Notes: a model not told the origin generated them from the letters alone. DNA of 6,636 bases from Pseudomonadota bacterium (GCA_010024215.1 RGHK01000048.1:1-6636); one strand, 5' to 3'. Positions 1 through 6,636 are shown, counted from the stretch's first letter. Numbers and translations: made by a program.

Positions 1-2
1 AA

Positions 3-377
3 GATTATGAGGATGATGTGGCATCTGATCCCAGAATTGATGCTTTAAGAGAAAAAATGGTAATTAATGAAGATAAAAGATACTCTGAGGAATATCACCA
101 AGCAGAAAAGAGGTCGATAGCAAACAGAATAAAGATACATTTTATCGATGGCAGTTCAACAGATGAAGTTGAGGTAGAGTATCCAATAGGACATAAAAGA
201 AGAAGAGAAGAAGGAATTCCTGTTTTAGAACAAAAATTCTTAAAAAACTTAGAAATCACCTATGATACAAAAACCTGTGAAGAAATTTATAGGCTTTGTA
301 CTAATCAAAAGGACCTTGAAAATACTTCTGTAATAGAATTCCAAGAATTATTTTCTAAAAAAGATAATAGTTTCTAA
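3..377 (+). CDS. prpD: 2-methylcitrate dehydratase PrpD, C-terminal part (5' end outside window)
   Basis: PrpD dehydrates 2-methylcitrate in the cytoplasmic methylcitrate cycle that oxidises propionyl-CoA. The frame is open from base 3, so the gene enters from the left edge; only the last 124 residues are here, against roughly 480 for the whole protein. Family-typical stretches are visible: a DPRIDALREKM block near the start, KRSIAN, a DGSSTD turn, and the conserved PIGHKRRREEGIP segment followed by a final helix ending in EFQELF. The GTG at 18 lies inside this conserved block and is not a start. The gene stops with TAA at 375-377 and is followed by a hairpin, so it probably belongs to a separate upstream transcript. 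The family is clear from the C-terminal signature; an acnD-associated or other MmgE/PrpD paralogue cannot be fully excluded from this piece. Confidence 0.9.
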   Translation, partial: DYEDDVASDPRIDALREKMVINEDKRYSEEYHQAEKRSIANRIKIHFIDGSSTDEVEVEYPIGHKRRREEGIPVLEQKFLKNLEITYDTKTCEEIYRLCTNQKDLENTSVIEFQELFSKKDNSF

Positions 378-401
378 TTATTTGATAATGGCCTAAATAA
401 C

Positions 402-420
402 CCCTAAAATAGGGCGTTTT
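402..420 (+). terminator. Weak intrinsic terminator-like hairpin after prpD
   Basis: CCCTA (402-406) and TAGGG (410-414) form a 5-bp stem around an AAA loop, followed by CG and a TTTT run at 417-420. An outer TGATAA (383-388) can pair with TTATCA (419-424), making a longer imperfect hairpin. It sits 24 bases after the prpD stop and before the putative aroC -10 element, where a terminator between two transcription units is expected. The stem is short and the U-run is interrupted, so strength is uncertain. Confidence 0.5.
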
Positions 421-433
421 ATCATTTTTGGAC

Positions 434-439
434 TATAAT
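434..439 (+). promoter_or_regulatory. Putative -10 element for aroC-leuCDB-asd, implying a leaderless mRNA
   Basis: A perfect TATAAT lies at 434-439, with only seven bases (440-446) before the aroC ATG at 447. Normal sigma-70 spacing would place the transcription start at or within a base or so of the start codon. No Shine-Dalgarno-like purine tract precedes this ATG, which agrees with leaderless initiation. I see no convincing -35 hexamer 15-18 bp upstream (that stretch is around AGGGCG) and no extended -10 TGN, so this rests on the -10 and its position. The 69-bp gap has no short leucine-rich leader ORF or attenuator. Confidence 0.55.
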
Positions 440-446
440 CACTGCC

Positions 447-1535
447 ATGTCAGGCAATACGTTTGGAAATATATTTAAAATTACGACCTTTGGTGAGAGT
501 CATGGGCATGCTTTGGGTTGCATAATTGATGGATGTCCTCCAAATCTTGAGCTAAGTGAAGCTGATATTCAGACTGAGTTAGATAGAAGAAAGCCCGGTC
601 AATCAGATGTTACCACTCAACGCAAAGAAGATGATGCAGTGCAAATATTATCTGGTGTCTTTGAAGGAGGAAAAACACTTGGCACACCTATAAGTCTATT
701 AATCTTTAATAAAGACCAACAATCAAAAGATTATTCAAATATTAAAGATTCATTCAGACCAAATCATGCGGATATAACCTACCAAGCAAAATATGGTCAT
801 AGAGATTATAGAGGTGGTGGTAGATCCAGCGCCAGAGAGACGGCTATGAGAGTTGCTGCAGGTGCTATTGCAAAAAAATATCTTGCTAAATACGGAGTCA
901 AAACTACTGGATATGTTTCTCAAATAGGTCATGTTTCTGCAGATTCAATAAACCCTGATTCTGCAAATAAAAACAAATATTTCTTCGCAGATTTATCCAA
1001 GCTTGATGATTTAAATAAAATGTTTGATGAATTAATTGCTGAAGGAAATTCAGTTGGAGCTAAGCTTGGTGTTTGTGTCGAGAATTGTCCAGTTGGCTTA
1101 GGAGAACCTGTTTTTGATAAATTGAATGCAGATTTAGCTAAAGCAATTATGAGCATTAATGCTGTTAAGTCAGTTTCAATTGGTAATGCAAGCAATATTC
1201 TTAATTTAAAGGGTTCAGAGATACGTGATGAAATTAGAGCTGATGGATTTGCCTCTAATAATGCTGGAGGAATTCTTGGCGGCATATCAAATGGTGACAA
1301 TATAGATTTGGACTTTTTAATCAAACCAACTTCAAGTATTAAGAAAAAAGGAAAGACTGTCGATAAAGATGGAAATGAAGTAGATATTGAAGTTACCGGA
1401 AGGCATGATCCGTGTGTTGGTATAAGAGCAGTTCCTATTGCCGAGGCAATGGTTAATCTTGTTATTATGGATCATCTGTTAAGAAACCGTGCTCAATGCG
1501 GTGAGGTTGATCAAAAATTACCTTTTACCAAGTAA
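447..1535 (+). CDS. aroC: Chorismate synthase
   Basis: AroC converts 5-enolpyruvylshikimate-3-phosphate to chorismate, the last step of the shikimate pathway, in the cytoplasm using reduced FMN. The 362 residues match the usual length of about 360. Signatures run in order: the FGESHG motif at 15-20 (His19), RPNHAD at 104-109 with the second catalytic-type His107, the long GHRDYRGGGRSSARETAM segment from 117, NNAGGILGGIS at 271-281, and RHDPCVGIRAVPIAEAM from 319. The start at 447 gives MSGNTFGNIF, aligning with the family N-terminus; no upstream alternative is needed. The gene heads the operon: its TAA at 1533-1535 is separated from the leuC ATG by one base. It has no visible ribosome-binding site and a TATAAT seven bases upstream. 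Grouping aroC with leucine genes is less usual than its common partners such as aroK/aroB or fabB. Nothing looks damaged. Confidence 0.97.
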   Translation: MSGNTFGNIFKITTFGESHGHALGCIIDGCPPNLELSEADIQTELDRRKPGQSDVTTQRKEDDAVQILSGVFEGGKTLGTPISLLIFNKDQQSKDYSNIKDSFRPNHADITYQAKYGHRDYRGGGRSSARETAMRVAAGAIAKKYLAKYGVKTTGYVSQIGHVSADSINPDSANKNKYFFADLSKLDDLNKMFDELIAEGNSVGAKLGVCVENCPVGLGEPVFDKLNADLAKAIMSINAVKSVSIGNASNILNLKGSEIRDEIRADGFASNNAGGILGGISNGDNIDLDFLIKPTSSIKKKGKTVDKDGNEVDIEVTGRHDPCVGIRAVPIAEAMVNLVIMDHLLRNRAQCGEVDQKLPFTK

Positions 1536-1536
1536 G

Positions 1537-2937
1537 ATGCCAAAGACTTTATATGACAAGCTTTGGGAAGAGCACCACATAACCACCCTAGAATCATCTG
1601 AGTCACTTATATATATAGATAGGCAATATCTGCATGAGGTAACTTCACCTCAAGCTTTTGAGGGACTAACCAAAAAAGGTCTTTTGCCTTGGAGAATTAA
1701 TGCAAATATTGCTACGCCTGATCACAATGTTCCTACCGAAAGAGGAAAGTCTTTTGGTGCTGAAAATATAAAGGATGAAATTTCAAAAATACAGGTTGTA
1801 GAGCTTGATAAAAATTGTAATAAGTTTGGTATTAAGCAATTCGATATTACATCAATCAATCAAGGTATTGTTCATGTTATAGGTCCAGAGTTAGGTTATA
1901 CATTACCTGGAATGACAATTGTTTGCGGAGATTCACATACATCAACACATGGTGCTTTTGGGTGCTTGGCAATGGGTATTGGAACCTCAGAGGTTGAGCA
2001 TGTTCTTGCAACACAAACATTAAAAGTCTCAAAACTTAAAAATATGAGAGTTAAGTTTGATGGCATCCCAAAAGAAGGAGTTACCTCAAAAGATATTGTC
2101 CTCTATCTAATTAGAACCATAGGTACTGCTGGGGGTAACGGACATGCTATTGAGTTTGCTGGCTCATACATAGAAAGCATATCCATGGAAGCCAGAATGA
2201 CAATATGTAATATGTCTATTGAAGCGGGTGCCAAGGTAGGATTAATCGCCCCAGATTCAATAACATTTAATTATGTCAAAAAGCATTCCCAGCTTTCTGA
2301 TGAGGATTTTGATAACGCTATGACCCATTGGAAATCTCTTGTTTCAGATGAAGGAGCATTATTCGATAAAGAGATAAATATTGATGTGTCTAAGATTAAA
2401 CCTCAGGTTACATGGGGAACTTCACCAGAAATGGTTGTTGATTTCGATCAAGATATTCCAAATTTAGATTCAGTAATAAATGAAAATAAAAGAAATTTTG
2501 AATTAGCAAAAAAATACATGGGAATAGAAGAAAATCAGAAAGTTACAGATTTGAAATTTGATAAGGTATTTATAGGCTCATGTACTAATTCAAGAATTGA
2601 AGATTTAAGAGAGGCTGCCAAAGCTGTGGAGGGAAAAAAAGTTTCAAAAGATATTATTGAAGCAATAGTTGTTCCGGGTTCAGGACTAGTGAAAGAACAA
2701 GCTGAATCAGAGGGTCTTAATATTATTTTTGAAAATGCAGGTTTTATATGGAGAGATCCAGGTTGCTCAATGTGCTTGGGGATGAACCCGGATCAATTAA
2801 AACCATATGAAAGATGCGCCTCGACATCCAATAGAAATTTTGAGGGCAGACAAGGTAATCTAGGTAGAACACATTTAATGAGTCCATTAATGGCAGCTTT
2901 AACCGCAGTTAATGGAAAAATAGTAGATCCATCATGA
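1537..2937 (+). CDS. leuC: 3-isopropylmalate dehydratase, large subunit
   Basis: LeuC carries the [4Fe-4S] cluster of isopropylmalate isomerase, which with LeuD converts 2-isopropylmalate to 3-isopropylmalate in leucine synthesis. I chose the ATG at 1537 because it gives MPKTLYDKLW, matching the family N-terminus, and exactly 466 residues, the length of E. coli LeuC. An in-frame ATG at 1489 inside aroC would add 16 residues with no family match. Visible motifs are VCGDSHTSTHGAFG from 129, GIGTSEVEHVLATQTL from 148, and the three cluster cysteines: Cys349 in IGSCTNSRIEDL, and Cys410 and Cys413 in DPGCSMCLGMN. ERCASTSNRNFEGRQG follows from 425, with GRTHLMSP near the end. The start lies one base after the aroC stop with only a weak purine stretch ahead, so translation is probably coupled to aroC. 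The stop overlaps the leuD start as ATGA. Confidence 0.97.
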   Translation: MPKTLYDKLWEEHHITTLESSESLIYIDRQYLHEVTSPQAFEGLTKKGLLPWRINANIATPDHNVPTERGKSFGAENIKDEISKIQVVELDKNCNKFGIKQFDITSINQGIVHVIGPELGYTLPGMTIVCGDSHTSTHGAFGCLAMGIGTSEVEHVLATQTLKVSKLKNMRVKFDGIPKEGVTSKDIVLYLIRTIGTAGGNGHAIEFAGSYIESISMEARMTICNMSIEAGAKVGLIAPDSITFNYVKKHSQLSDEDFDNAMTHWKSLVSDEGALFDKEINIDVSKIKPQVTWGTSPEMVVDFDQDIPNLDSVINENKRNFELAKKYMGIEENQKVTDLKFDKVFIGSCTNSRIEDLREAAKAVEGKKVSKDIIEAIVVPGSGLVKEQAESEGLNIIFENAGFIWRDPGCSMCLGMNPDQLKPYERCASTSNRNFEGRQGNLGRTHLMSPLMAALTAVNGKIVDPS

Positions 2938-3584
2938 AGTTAGCAGGTAATGAATTAAATCTAAGCGGTGTTGTAGCTTGTATTGATAGAGATAATATCG
3001 ATACAGATCAAATCATCCCAACAGAGTATCTTAAATCTATAAAGAAATATGGCTTTGAAGATTATTTGTTTGATGGTTGGAGATACTTAGATGAAGGAAA
3101 ATTAGGGATAACTAAGGATCAAAGAGAAATAAATCCTAATTTTATTCTTAATCAGGAGCCTTTCAATAAAGCATCAATCCTATTGACCAGAGATAACTTT
3201 GGTTGTGGCTCATCGAGAGAACATGCAGTTTGGGCTCTAAGGGATTTTGGAATTAAGGTTGTTATAGCATCATCTTTTGGTGATATTTTTTATAATAATT
3301 GTTTTAAAAATGGTGTTTTACCAATAAGGCTTGAAAAAAATCAAATAGAAGAATTATTTAAGACATTAAGTGGTGAGGTATCAGAGCTATCAGTAGACTT
3401 AGACTCCAAAAAGATATCTCATAAAAAACATGAGCTATATGATTTTAAGGTTGAAGATAACTTACTAGAGCGTATTATTTTTGGTCTTGATGATGTCGAT
3501 ATGACTTTAAAATATAAAGATAAAATAATAGCTTTTGAGCAAGCAAGAAGAAAAGAAAAACCGTGGATATTTGCAAATGACTAA
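2934..3584 (+). CDS. leuD: 3-isopropylmalate dehydratase, small subunit
   Basis: LeuD is the swivelling small subunit that pairs with LeuC to form active isopropylmalate isomerase. The 216 residues are slightly longer than the E. coli protein (about 201), mainly through a charged tail near residues 203-216. Key features are the N-terminal IDRDNIDTDQIIPTEYL stretch from 17, LFDGWRYLDEG from 45, the hallmark NFGCGSSREHAVWAL at 88-102, and SSFGDIFYNNCFKNGVLP from 113. The start ATG at 2934 overlaps the leuC TGA by four bases (ATGA), a classic arrangement for equal expression of the two subunits. Its own 3' end overlaps leuB by 8 bases. No separate ribosome-binding site is evident, so reinitiation after leuC is likely. 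Confidence 0.96.
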   Translation: MKLAGNELNLSGVVACIDRDNIDTDQIIPTEYLKSIKKYGFEDYLFDGWRYLDEGKLGITKDQREINPNFILNQEPFNKASILLTRDNFGCGSSREHAVWALRDFGIKVVIASSFGDIFYNNCFKNGVLPIRLEKNQIEELFKTLSGEVSELSVDLDSKKISHKKHELYDFKVEDNLLERIIFGLDDVDMTLKYKDKIIAFEQARRKEKPWIFAND

Positions 3585-4653
3585 AGAAATATTAATTCTT
3601 CCTGGAGATGGAATCGGCCAAGAGGTTACTAGCTCTGCAAAAGAAATTTTAGATTTTTTAATTGTTGAGCATGGGCTTGATTTTAAAGTAACAGAAATGG
3701 AAGCGGGTGGTACTGCGTATGACAAGTTTGGATCACCATTGCCAGAAAATGTACTCGATAAAGCAAAACAAAGTGACGCGGTGCTGTTTGGAGCAGTCGG
3801 AGGCCCGAAATGGGACAATTTAGATTGGGATAATAGGCCAGAACATGCATTACTTTCTTTAAGAAAGGAGCTTGAGCTTTTTGCAAATCTAAGACCAGCA
3901 TTTTTATTTAATGAATTAGCCTCCGCATCACCGATTAAAGATCACATTATTAAAAATCTAGATATTTTGATTGTTAGAGAGCTTACTGGAGGCATATATT
4001 TTGGCGAGCCGAGAGCTATAGTTGAAGATAAAAGTCCGTCTTATGCTTTTAATACTATGATCTACAATGAGAATGAAATTAAAAGAATTGCAAAAGTAGC
4101 TTTTGAATCAGCTCAAAAAAGAAATGGTAAATTGTGCTCTGTTGAAAAAGCAAATGTATTGGAAGTTTCTAAGTTTTGGAGAGCCATTGTTTCTGATATG
4201 GCTAAAGATTACCCAGATGTGGAGCTTTCACACCAGCTAGCGGACAATACAGCGATGCAGCTTGTATTAAATCCAAACCAATATGATGTTATTGTTTCAA
4301 GTAATCTGTTTGGAGATATTTTATCTGATATTGCAGCCACTTTATCTGGCTCAATTGGAATGCTGCCATCGGCTTCGCTTAATAGTTCAGCGCAAGGAAT
4401 GTATGAGCCTTGTCACGGCAGTGCTCCAGACATTGCTGGTATGGATATTGCCAATCCATTAGCTATGATCGCTTCTTTGGCAATGGCTTTAAGATACTCT
4501 CTTGATCAAAAAGATTTAGCAATAAAAATTGATAATGCAATTAAGGAATTTATTGCACAAGGTTATAGAACAAAGGATATCAGCACCGATGAAGAGTATG
4601 TAAAAACTTCAGAAGTTGCATCAATTTTAATAGGAATTTTAAAAAATGGATAA
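3577..4653 (+). CDS. leuB: 3-isopropylmalate dehydrogenase
   Basis: LeuB oxidises and decarboxylates 3-isopropylmalate with NAD+ and a divalent metal, giving the 2-oxo precursor of leucine. The ATG at 3577 gives MTKEILILPGDGIGQEV, the family N-terminus, and 358 residues, close to the usual 360. A TTG start at 3535, within leuD, would add 14 unmatched residues and was rejected. Active-site residues, mapped by motif to the Thermus enzyme, are Arg96 and Arg106 (SLRKELELFANLRP), Arg134 and Tyr141 (RELTGGIYFGEPR), Lys191, Asp223, and the metal-binding Asp247 and Asp251 in NLFGDILSDIAA. The nucleotide-binding GSAPDIAG motif is at 281-288. The start overlaps the leuD stop by 8 bases (ATGACTAA). The 3' end overlaps asd by another 8. 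Confidence 0.97.
   Translation: MTKEILILPGDGIGQEVTSSAKEILDFLIVEHGLDFKVTEMEAGGTAYDKFGSPLPENVLDKAKQSDAVLFGAVGGPKWDNLDWDNRPEHALLSLRKELELFANLRPAFLFNELASASPIKDHIIKNLDILIVRELTGGIYFGEPRAIVEDKSPSYAFNTMIYNENEIKRIAKVAFESAQKRNGKLCSVEKANVLEVSKFWRAIVSDMAKDYPDVELSHQLADNTAMQLVLNPNQYDVIVSSNLFGDILSDIAATLSGSIGMLPSASLNSSAQGMYEPCHGSAPDIAGMDIANPLAMIASLAMALRYSLDQKDLAIKIDNAIKEFIAQGYRTKDISTDEEYVKTSEVASILIGILKNG
4632..4635 (+). promoter_or_regulatory. Ribosome-binding site for asd
   Basis: AGGA at 4632-4635 within TAGGAAT lies 10 bases before the asd ATG at 4646. It is the clearest Shine-Dalgarno-like site at any start in the operon and supports 4646 over the in-frame ATG at 4664. Confidence 0.5.
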
Positions 4654-5665
4654 AACATTAAATATGGCACTAGTTGGTGCTTCAGGTGTTGTTGGTCAAA
4701 AAATACTACAGTTGTTAGATAAAAAAGGAATAAAAATTGAAGAATTATATCCGCTTGGTAATTCTACTGTAGGTCAAACAATTCATTTTCAAGAGCAAGA
4801 TTATGTAATTGGTGACCTCGATTCCTTTGATCCTAAAAAAGCGAATATAACTATATTTTCAGCAGGAGGCAGTGTCGCCAGAAAATATGCTAGAAAATTT
4901 GTTGAGGCTGGAAGTTATGTGATTGATTTATCATCTGAATTTAGATATGAAGATGATGTTCCATTAATTATTCCAGAAATAAATGGAAATATTTTAGAAG
5001 AGCTTCAAGAGCCAACTTTAATAGCTAATCCAAATTGTTCAACTTCTCAGTTGCTGATGGTTTTAAAACCTATTCATGAAAAGTTTGGTATAGAATTTTT
5101 AAATATTGCTACTTATCAAGCAGTTTCAGGCACTGGTAAAGAAGCAGTTGAAGAACTAAGGCAGCAGACATATGAAAGTGAGTCAGCTGAATCAAAAGTT
5201 TATCCTAAGCCAATTGCCTTTAATGTCATTCCTCAGTGCGATATCTTTTTAGATAACGCCTTTACCAAAGAAGAGATGAAGCTTGTATGGGAGACAAAAA
5301 AAATTCTAGATCCAAAAATTGATGTACAAGCCACTTGTGCTAGGGTACCTGTTTTCAATGGACACTCAGAGGCAGTATTTCTAAAAGTATCTAACAGAGC
5401 TTCAAGAGAAGATATTATAAACATAGTTAGTGGAAATGAAGGAGTATGTGTTATGGATAACCCTGAATTATTGGAGTATCCAACGCCTTATGAGCAGGCC
5501 AATGATTCAGAAGATGTTTATGTTGGTAGAATTAGATCACAAGATATACAAGGTGATACATGGATATCTTTATGGGTTGTTGCAGATAATGTTTATGGAA
5601 AAGGCGCAGCACTAAATGCTGTTCAAATCCTTCAAAATTTAATATCTAATAATAAATTGTGTTAA
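4646..5665 (+). CDS. asd: Aspartate-semialdehyde dehydrogenase
   Basis: Asd reduces aspartyl phosphate to aspartate semialdehyde with NADPH, the branch point to lysine/diaminopimelate, threonine and methionine. The 339 residues fit the shorter ASADH class (Gram-positive/Usg-like, about 335-340) rather than the roughly 370-residue E. coli type. Visible motifs are the nucleotide-binding GASGVVG at 11-17, IFSAGG at 70-75, VIDLSSEFR at 92-100, the catalytic Cys131 in NPNCSTSQ, QAVSGTGKEAVEEL from 158, Arg233 and His240 in CARVPVFNGHSEAVF, and the C-terminal ADNVYGKGAALNAVQI. Because the catalytic residues are present, it should be a working enzyme and not a decayed Usg paralogue. It overlaps leuB by 8 bases (ATGGATAA) and is overlapped by the next ORF by 7. 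The leuB-asd-fimV order is known from Pseudomonas and relatives. An ATG at 4664 would leave too little sequence before the first beta strand. Confidence 0.95.
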   Translation: MDKTLNMALVGASGVVGQKILQLLDKKGIKIEELYPLGNSTVGQTIHFQEQDYVIGDLDSFDPKKANITIFSAGGSVARKYARKFVEAGSYVIDLSSEFRYEDDVPLIIPEINGNILEELQEPTLIANPNCSTSQLLMVLKPIHEKFGIEFLNIATYQAVSGTGKEAVEELRQQTYESESAESKVYPKPIAFNVIPQCDIFLDNAFTKEEMKLVWETKKILDPKIDVQATCARVPVFNGHSEAVFLKVSNRASREDIINIVSGNEGVCVMDNPELLEYPTPYEQANDSEDVYVGRIRSQDIQGDTWISLWVVADNVYGKGAALNAVQILQNLISNNKLC

Positions 5666-6048
5666 GAGCTTTATTTACTTTATTTTTTTTAATTCCAGTA
5701 AATATTACTGCTGATGGACTACTATCATCACCCAAGCTAACTTTAAATTCTCAAGGAGAGAGGGTTATTGAATTTAAGATTCAAAATTCAAGAATATCTG
5801 ATGATGATATTTTGTTAAAAGAATACAAATCAGATGAACCTTTAAATCAAATGTATGTAGCATATACATTGCTTGAAGATTTTTCTAACTATAAGACTTA
5901 TTCAATAGTCCTCAGTAATTCATATGATGCAAATTATTTTAATTTTAAGCTGGTGATTAAAAATGAATTAGCAAAAGATATTTTTATTTTTCTACCATCA
6001 AAGATTAATTCATCATCTTTAACCTTTGAGCCAAGTTTGTGTCTATAA
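5659..6048 (+). pseudogene. fimV: FimV-like N-terminal domain protein, truncated, with a read-through tail
   Basis: This 129-residue ORF starts at GTG 5659, overlapping the asd stop by 7 bases (GTGTTAA); an in-frame TAA at 5653 rules out any earlier start except an ATT. Residues 1-18 form a signal peptide: Arg3, then a hydrophobic LFTLFFLIPV core and a possible cut after Ala18. Residues about 24-113 resemble the FimV N-terminal domain: a PKLTLNSQ..IEFKI opening, DDDILL, then a YFNFKLVIKNELAKDIFIFLP strand pair matching the LNFLVEV..REYTVLLDP pattern. FimV is a large inner-membrane/periplasmic protein with a LysM domain and C-terminal TPR, and it sits directly after asd in Pseudomonas. The similarity is my recognition and is moderate; position makes it stronger. 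From about residue 114 the frame is antisense to ptrB, so the last 16 residues are not FimV. It is either a broken gene or one cut by a false joint. Confidence 0.6.
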
Positions 6049-6635
6049 ATTTGTCTCGGTCTATGAAATTTATCTAATTTAGAGTAAAAAAAATATTTAT
6101 CATCATAGGACCACGTAATACCACCAGCAGTATCAGGGATTGGTTCCTCTATTATTTTATTATCAGCTATATTCCTTACAAATATTGTGAAATATTCACT
6201 TCCTTTATCATCAACAGAGTAAGCTAATAGCTCATCATTATTTGAAACAGCGATGTCTCCCGTATTAAAAAACTTTTTCCCTTTGGCTTCAAGGTCACCA
6301 TCCCAATATGTTTCTATATTTTTTTCACCAATTTTTCGTCTTAGTTTTTTTGAGTAGTTTCCTTCTTTAGCAACTTTTGTCCAATATTCAAATTTTTTAT
6401 CTTTATAAGGAAGACTTTCATCATCTAATTTTATCCTTGATTTTATTTCATTAAATAATTTTTTTTGTAATTCCTTTGTATCCGCCATCACATTTTCCGT
6501 GTGAGTATTTTCTTCAATTAGATATTCTTTAACCTCAGGCAAGAGCTTAGAGCCATCTTTTAATACTTCCAAAATAGCCTTAACGGATTGCATTTTAACA
6601 ATATCGGGAATCCCAAGGGTGATATTGTATTCTTT
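5934..6635 (-). pseudogene. ptrB: Oligopeptidase B (S9A family), N-terminal fragment lacking the catalytic domain
   Basis: Oligopeptidase B is a cytoplasmic serine peptidase cleaving short peptides after Arg or Lys; its N-terminal beta-propeller gates a C-terminal alpha/beta-hydrolase. Counting from the ATG at 6593, PEVKEYLIEEN (19-29), DTKELQKKLFNEIKSRIKLDD (38-58), GDLEAKGKKFF (99-109), SVDDKGSEYFTI (126-137), IPDTAGGITWSYDD (152-165) and KLDKFHRPRQIYRHKLG (172-188) are strongly family-like. After Phe198 (6000-6002) similarity stops, and 21 unrelated residues lead to the stop at 5934-5936. Intact proteins are near 700 residues, so the Ser/Asp/His triad is missing and this fragment cannot act as a peptidase. 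The frame stays open to the right edge, so 6593 is probably internal: residues 7-13 fit the QEVLRDP region of longer homologues. The DxYxWLR signature expected further upstream is not visible in this frame between 6593 and the edge. Confidence 0.8.
5995..6002. other. Breakpoint where fimV-like and ptrB sequences abut tail to tail
   Basis: FimV-like similarity on the plus strand ends around Pro113 (5995-5997), and oligopeptidase B similarity on the minus strand ends at Phe198 (6000-6002). Two unrelated convergent genes therefore lose their 3' parts at the same few bases, with no intergenic sequence between them. The ORF tails beyond this point (plus strand to 6048, minus strand to 5934) are just antisense readings of the other gene. 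I see no insertion-sequence ends, target duplication or obvious long repeat at the joint. Confidence 0.6.
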
Positions 6636-6636
6636 C

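Noticed and set aside
18..20. GTG as start of a 119-residue gene
   Set aside because: The frame is open to the left edge and the residues before it belong to the conserved PrpD C-terminal region, so it is internal.
378..446. Leucine attenuator or T-box/riboswitch before the operon
   Set aside because: The gap is only 69 bp, with one small hairpin, no leader ORF and no room after the putative transcription start.
750..1324. Two minus-strand ORFs opposite aroC
   Set aside because: They are antisense shadows of a strongly conserved aroC and show no recognisable domain or ribosome-binding site.
1489..1536. Earlier in-frame ATG for leuC inside aroC
   Set aside because: The 16 added residues do not match LeuC; the ATG at 1537 gives the family N-terminus and exactly 466 residues.
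3535..3576. Earlier in-frame TTG for leuB inside leuD
   Set aside because: The 14 added residues are charged and unmatched; the ATG at 3577 gives the standard LeuB N-terminus.
3507..3901. Two minus-strand ORFs opposite leuD/leuB
   Set aside because: They lie wholly antisense to conserved leucine genes, and neither protein resembles a known family.
5233..5615. Short ORFs on both strands inside asd
   Set aside because: They are out-of-frame readings of a clear asd gene, without start signals or family similarity.
1..6636. Hidden mobile element, CRISPR array, toxin-antitoxin or defence system
   Set aside because: No transposase, integrase, repeat-spacer pattern or tRNA site was seen; nearly all sequence is accounted for by housekeeping genes.

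Overview
This AT-rich window (roughly one third G+C by eye) looks like a chromosomal segment of a streamlined marine-type gammaproteobacterium. SAR86-like lineages fit the base composition, the very tight gene packing and the leu-asd-fimV gene order, but this placement is inference. Nearly everything is amino-acid biosynthesis. I see no phage, transposon, CRISPR, rRNA or tRNA, and nothing that looks like a new defence or biosynthetic system.

Layout: (1) 3-377, the 3' end of prpD (2-methylcitrate dehydratase), cut by the window edge. (2) 378-446, a 69-bp gap holding a weak terminator-like hairpin and a perfect TATAAT placed so close to the next ATG that a leaderless transcript is likely. (3) 447-5665, five plus-strand genes in one evident operon: aroC (chorismate synthase), leuC and leuD (isopropylmalate isomerase large and small subunits), leuB (3-isopropylmalate dehydrogenase) and asd (aspartate-semialdehyde dehydrogenase). 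Junctions are a 1-nt gap, then overlaps of 4, 8 and 8 nt. (4) 5659-6048, a short ORF overlapping asd by 7 nt. It has a signal peptide and resembles only the N-terminal periplasmic domain of FimV, the gene that follows asd in Pseudomonas and relatives. (5) 5934-6635, minus strand, the N-terminal part of oligopeptidase B (ptrB), entering from the right edge and losing homology after about residue 198.

Together the central genes make chorismate, carry leucine synthesis from 2-isopropylmalate to the 2-oxo acid, and make aspartate semialdehyde for Lys/Thr/Met. leuA is not in the window, and no leucine-rich leader peptide or attenuator precedes the operon.

The most notable point is at about 5995-6002. 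The recognisable parts of fimV (reading right) and ptrB (reading left) both stop there, and each ORF then runs a few codons into the antisense of the other. That is what a rearrangement breakpoint or a chimeric assembly/amplification joint looks like. The sequence alone cannot separate the two.
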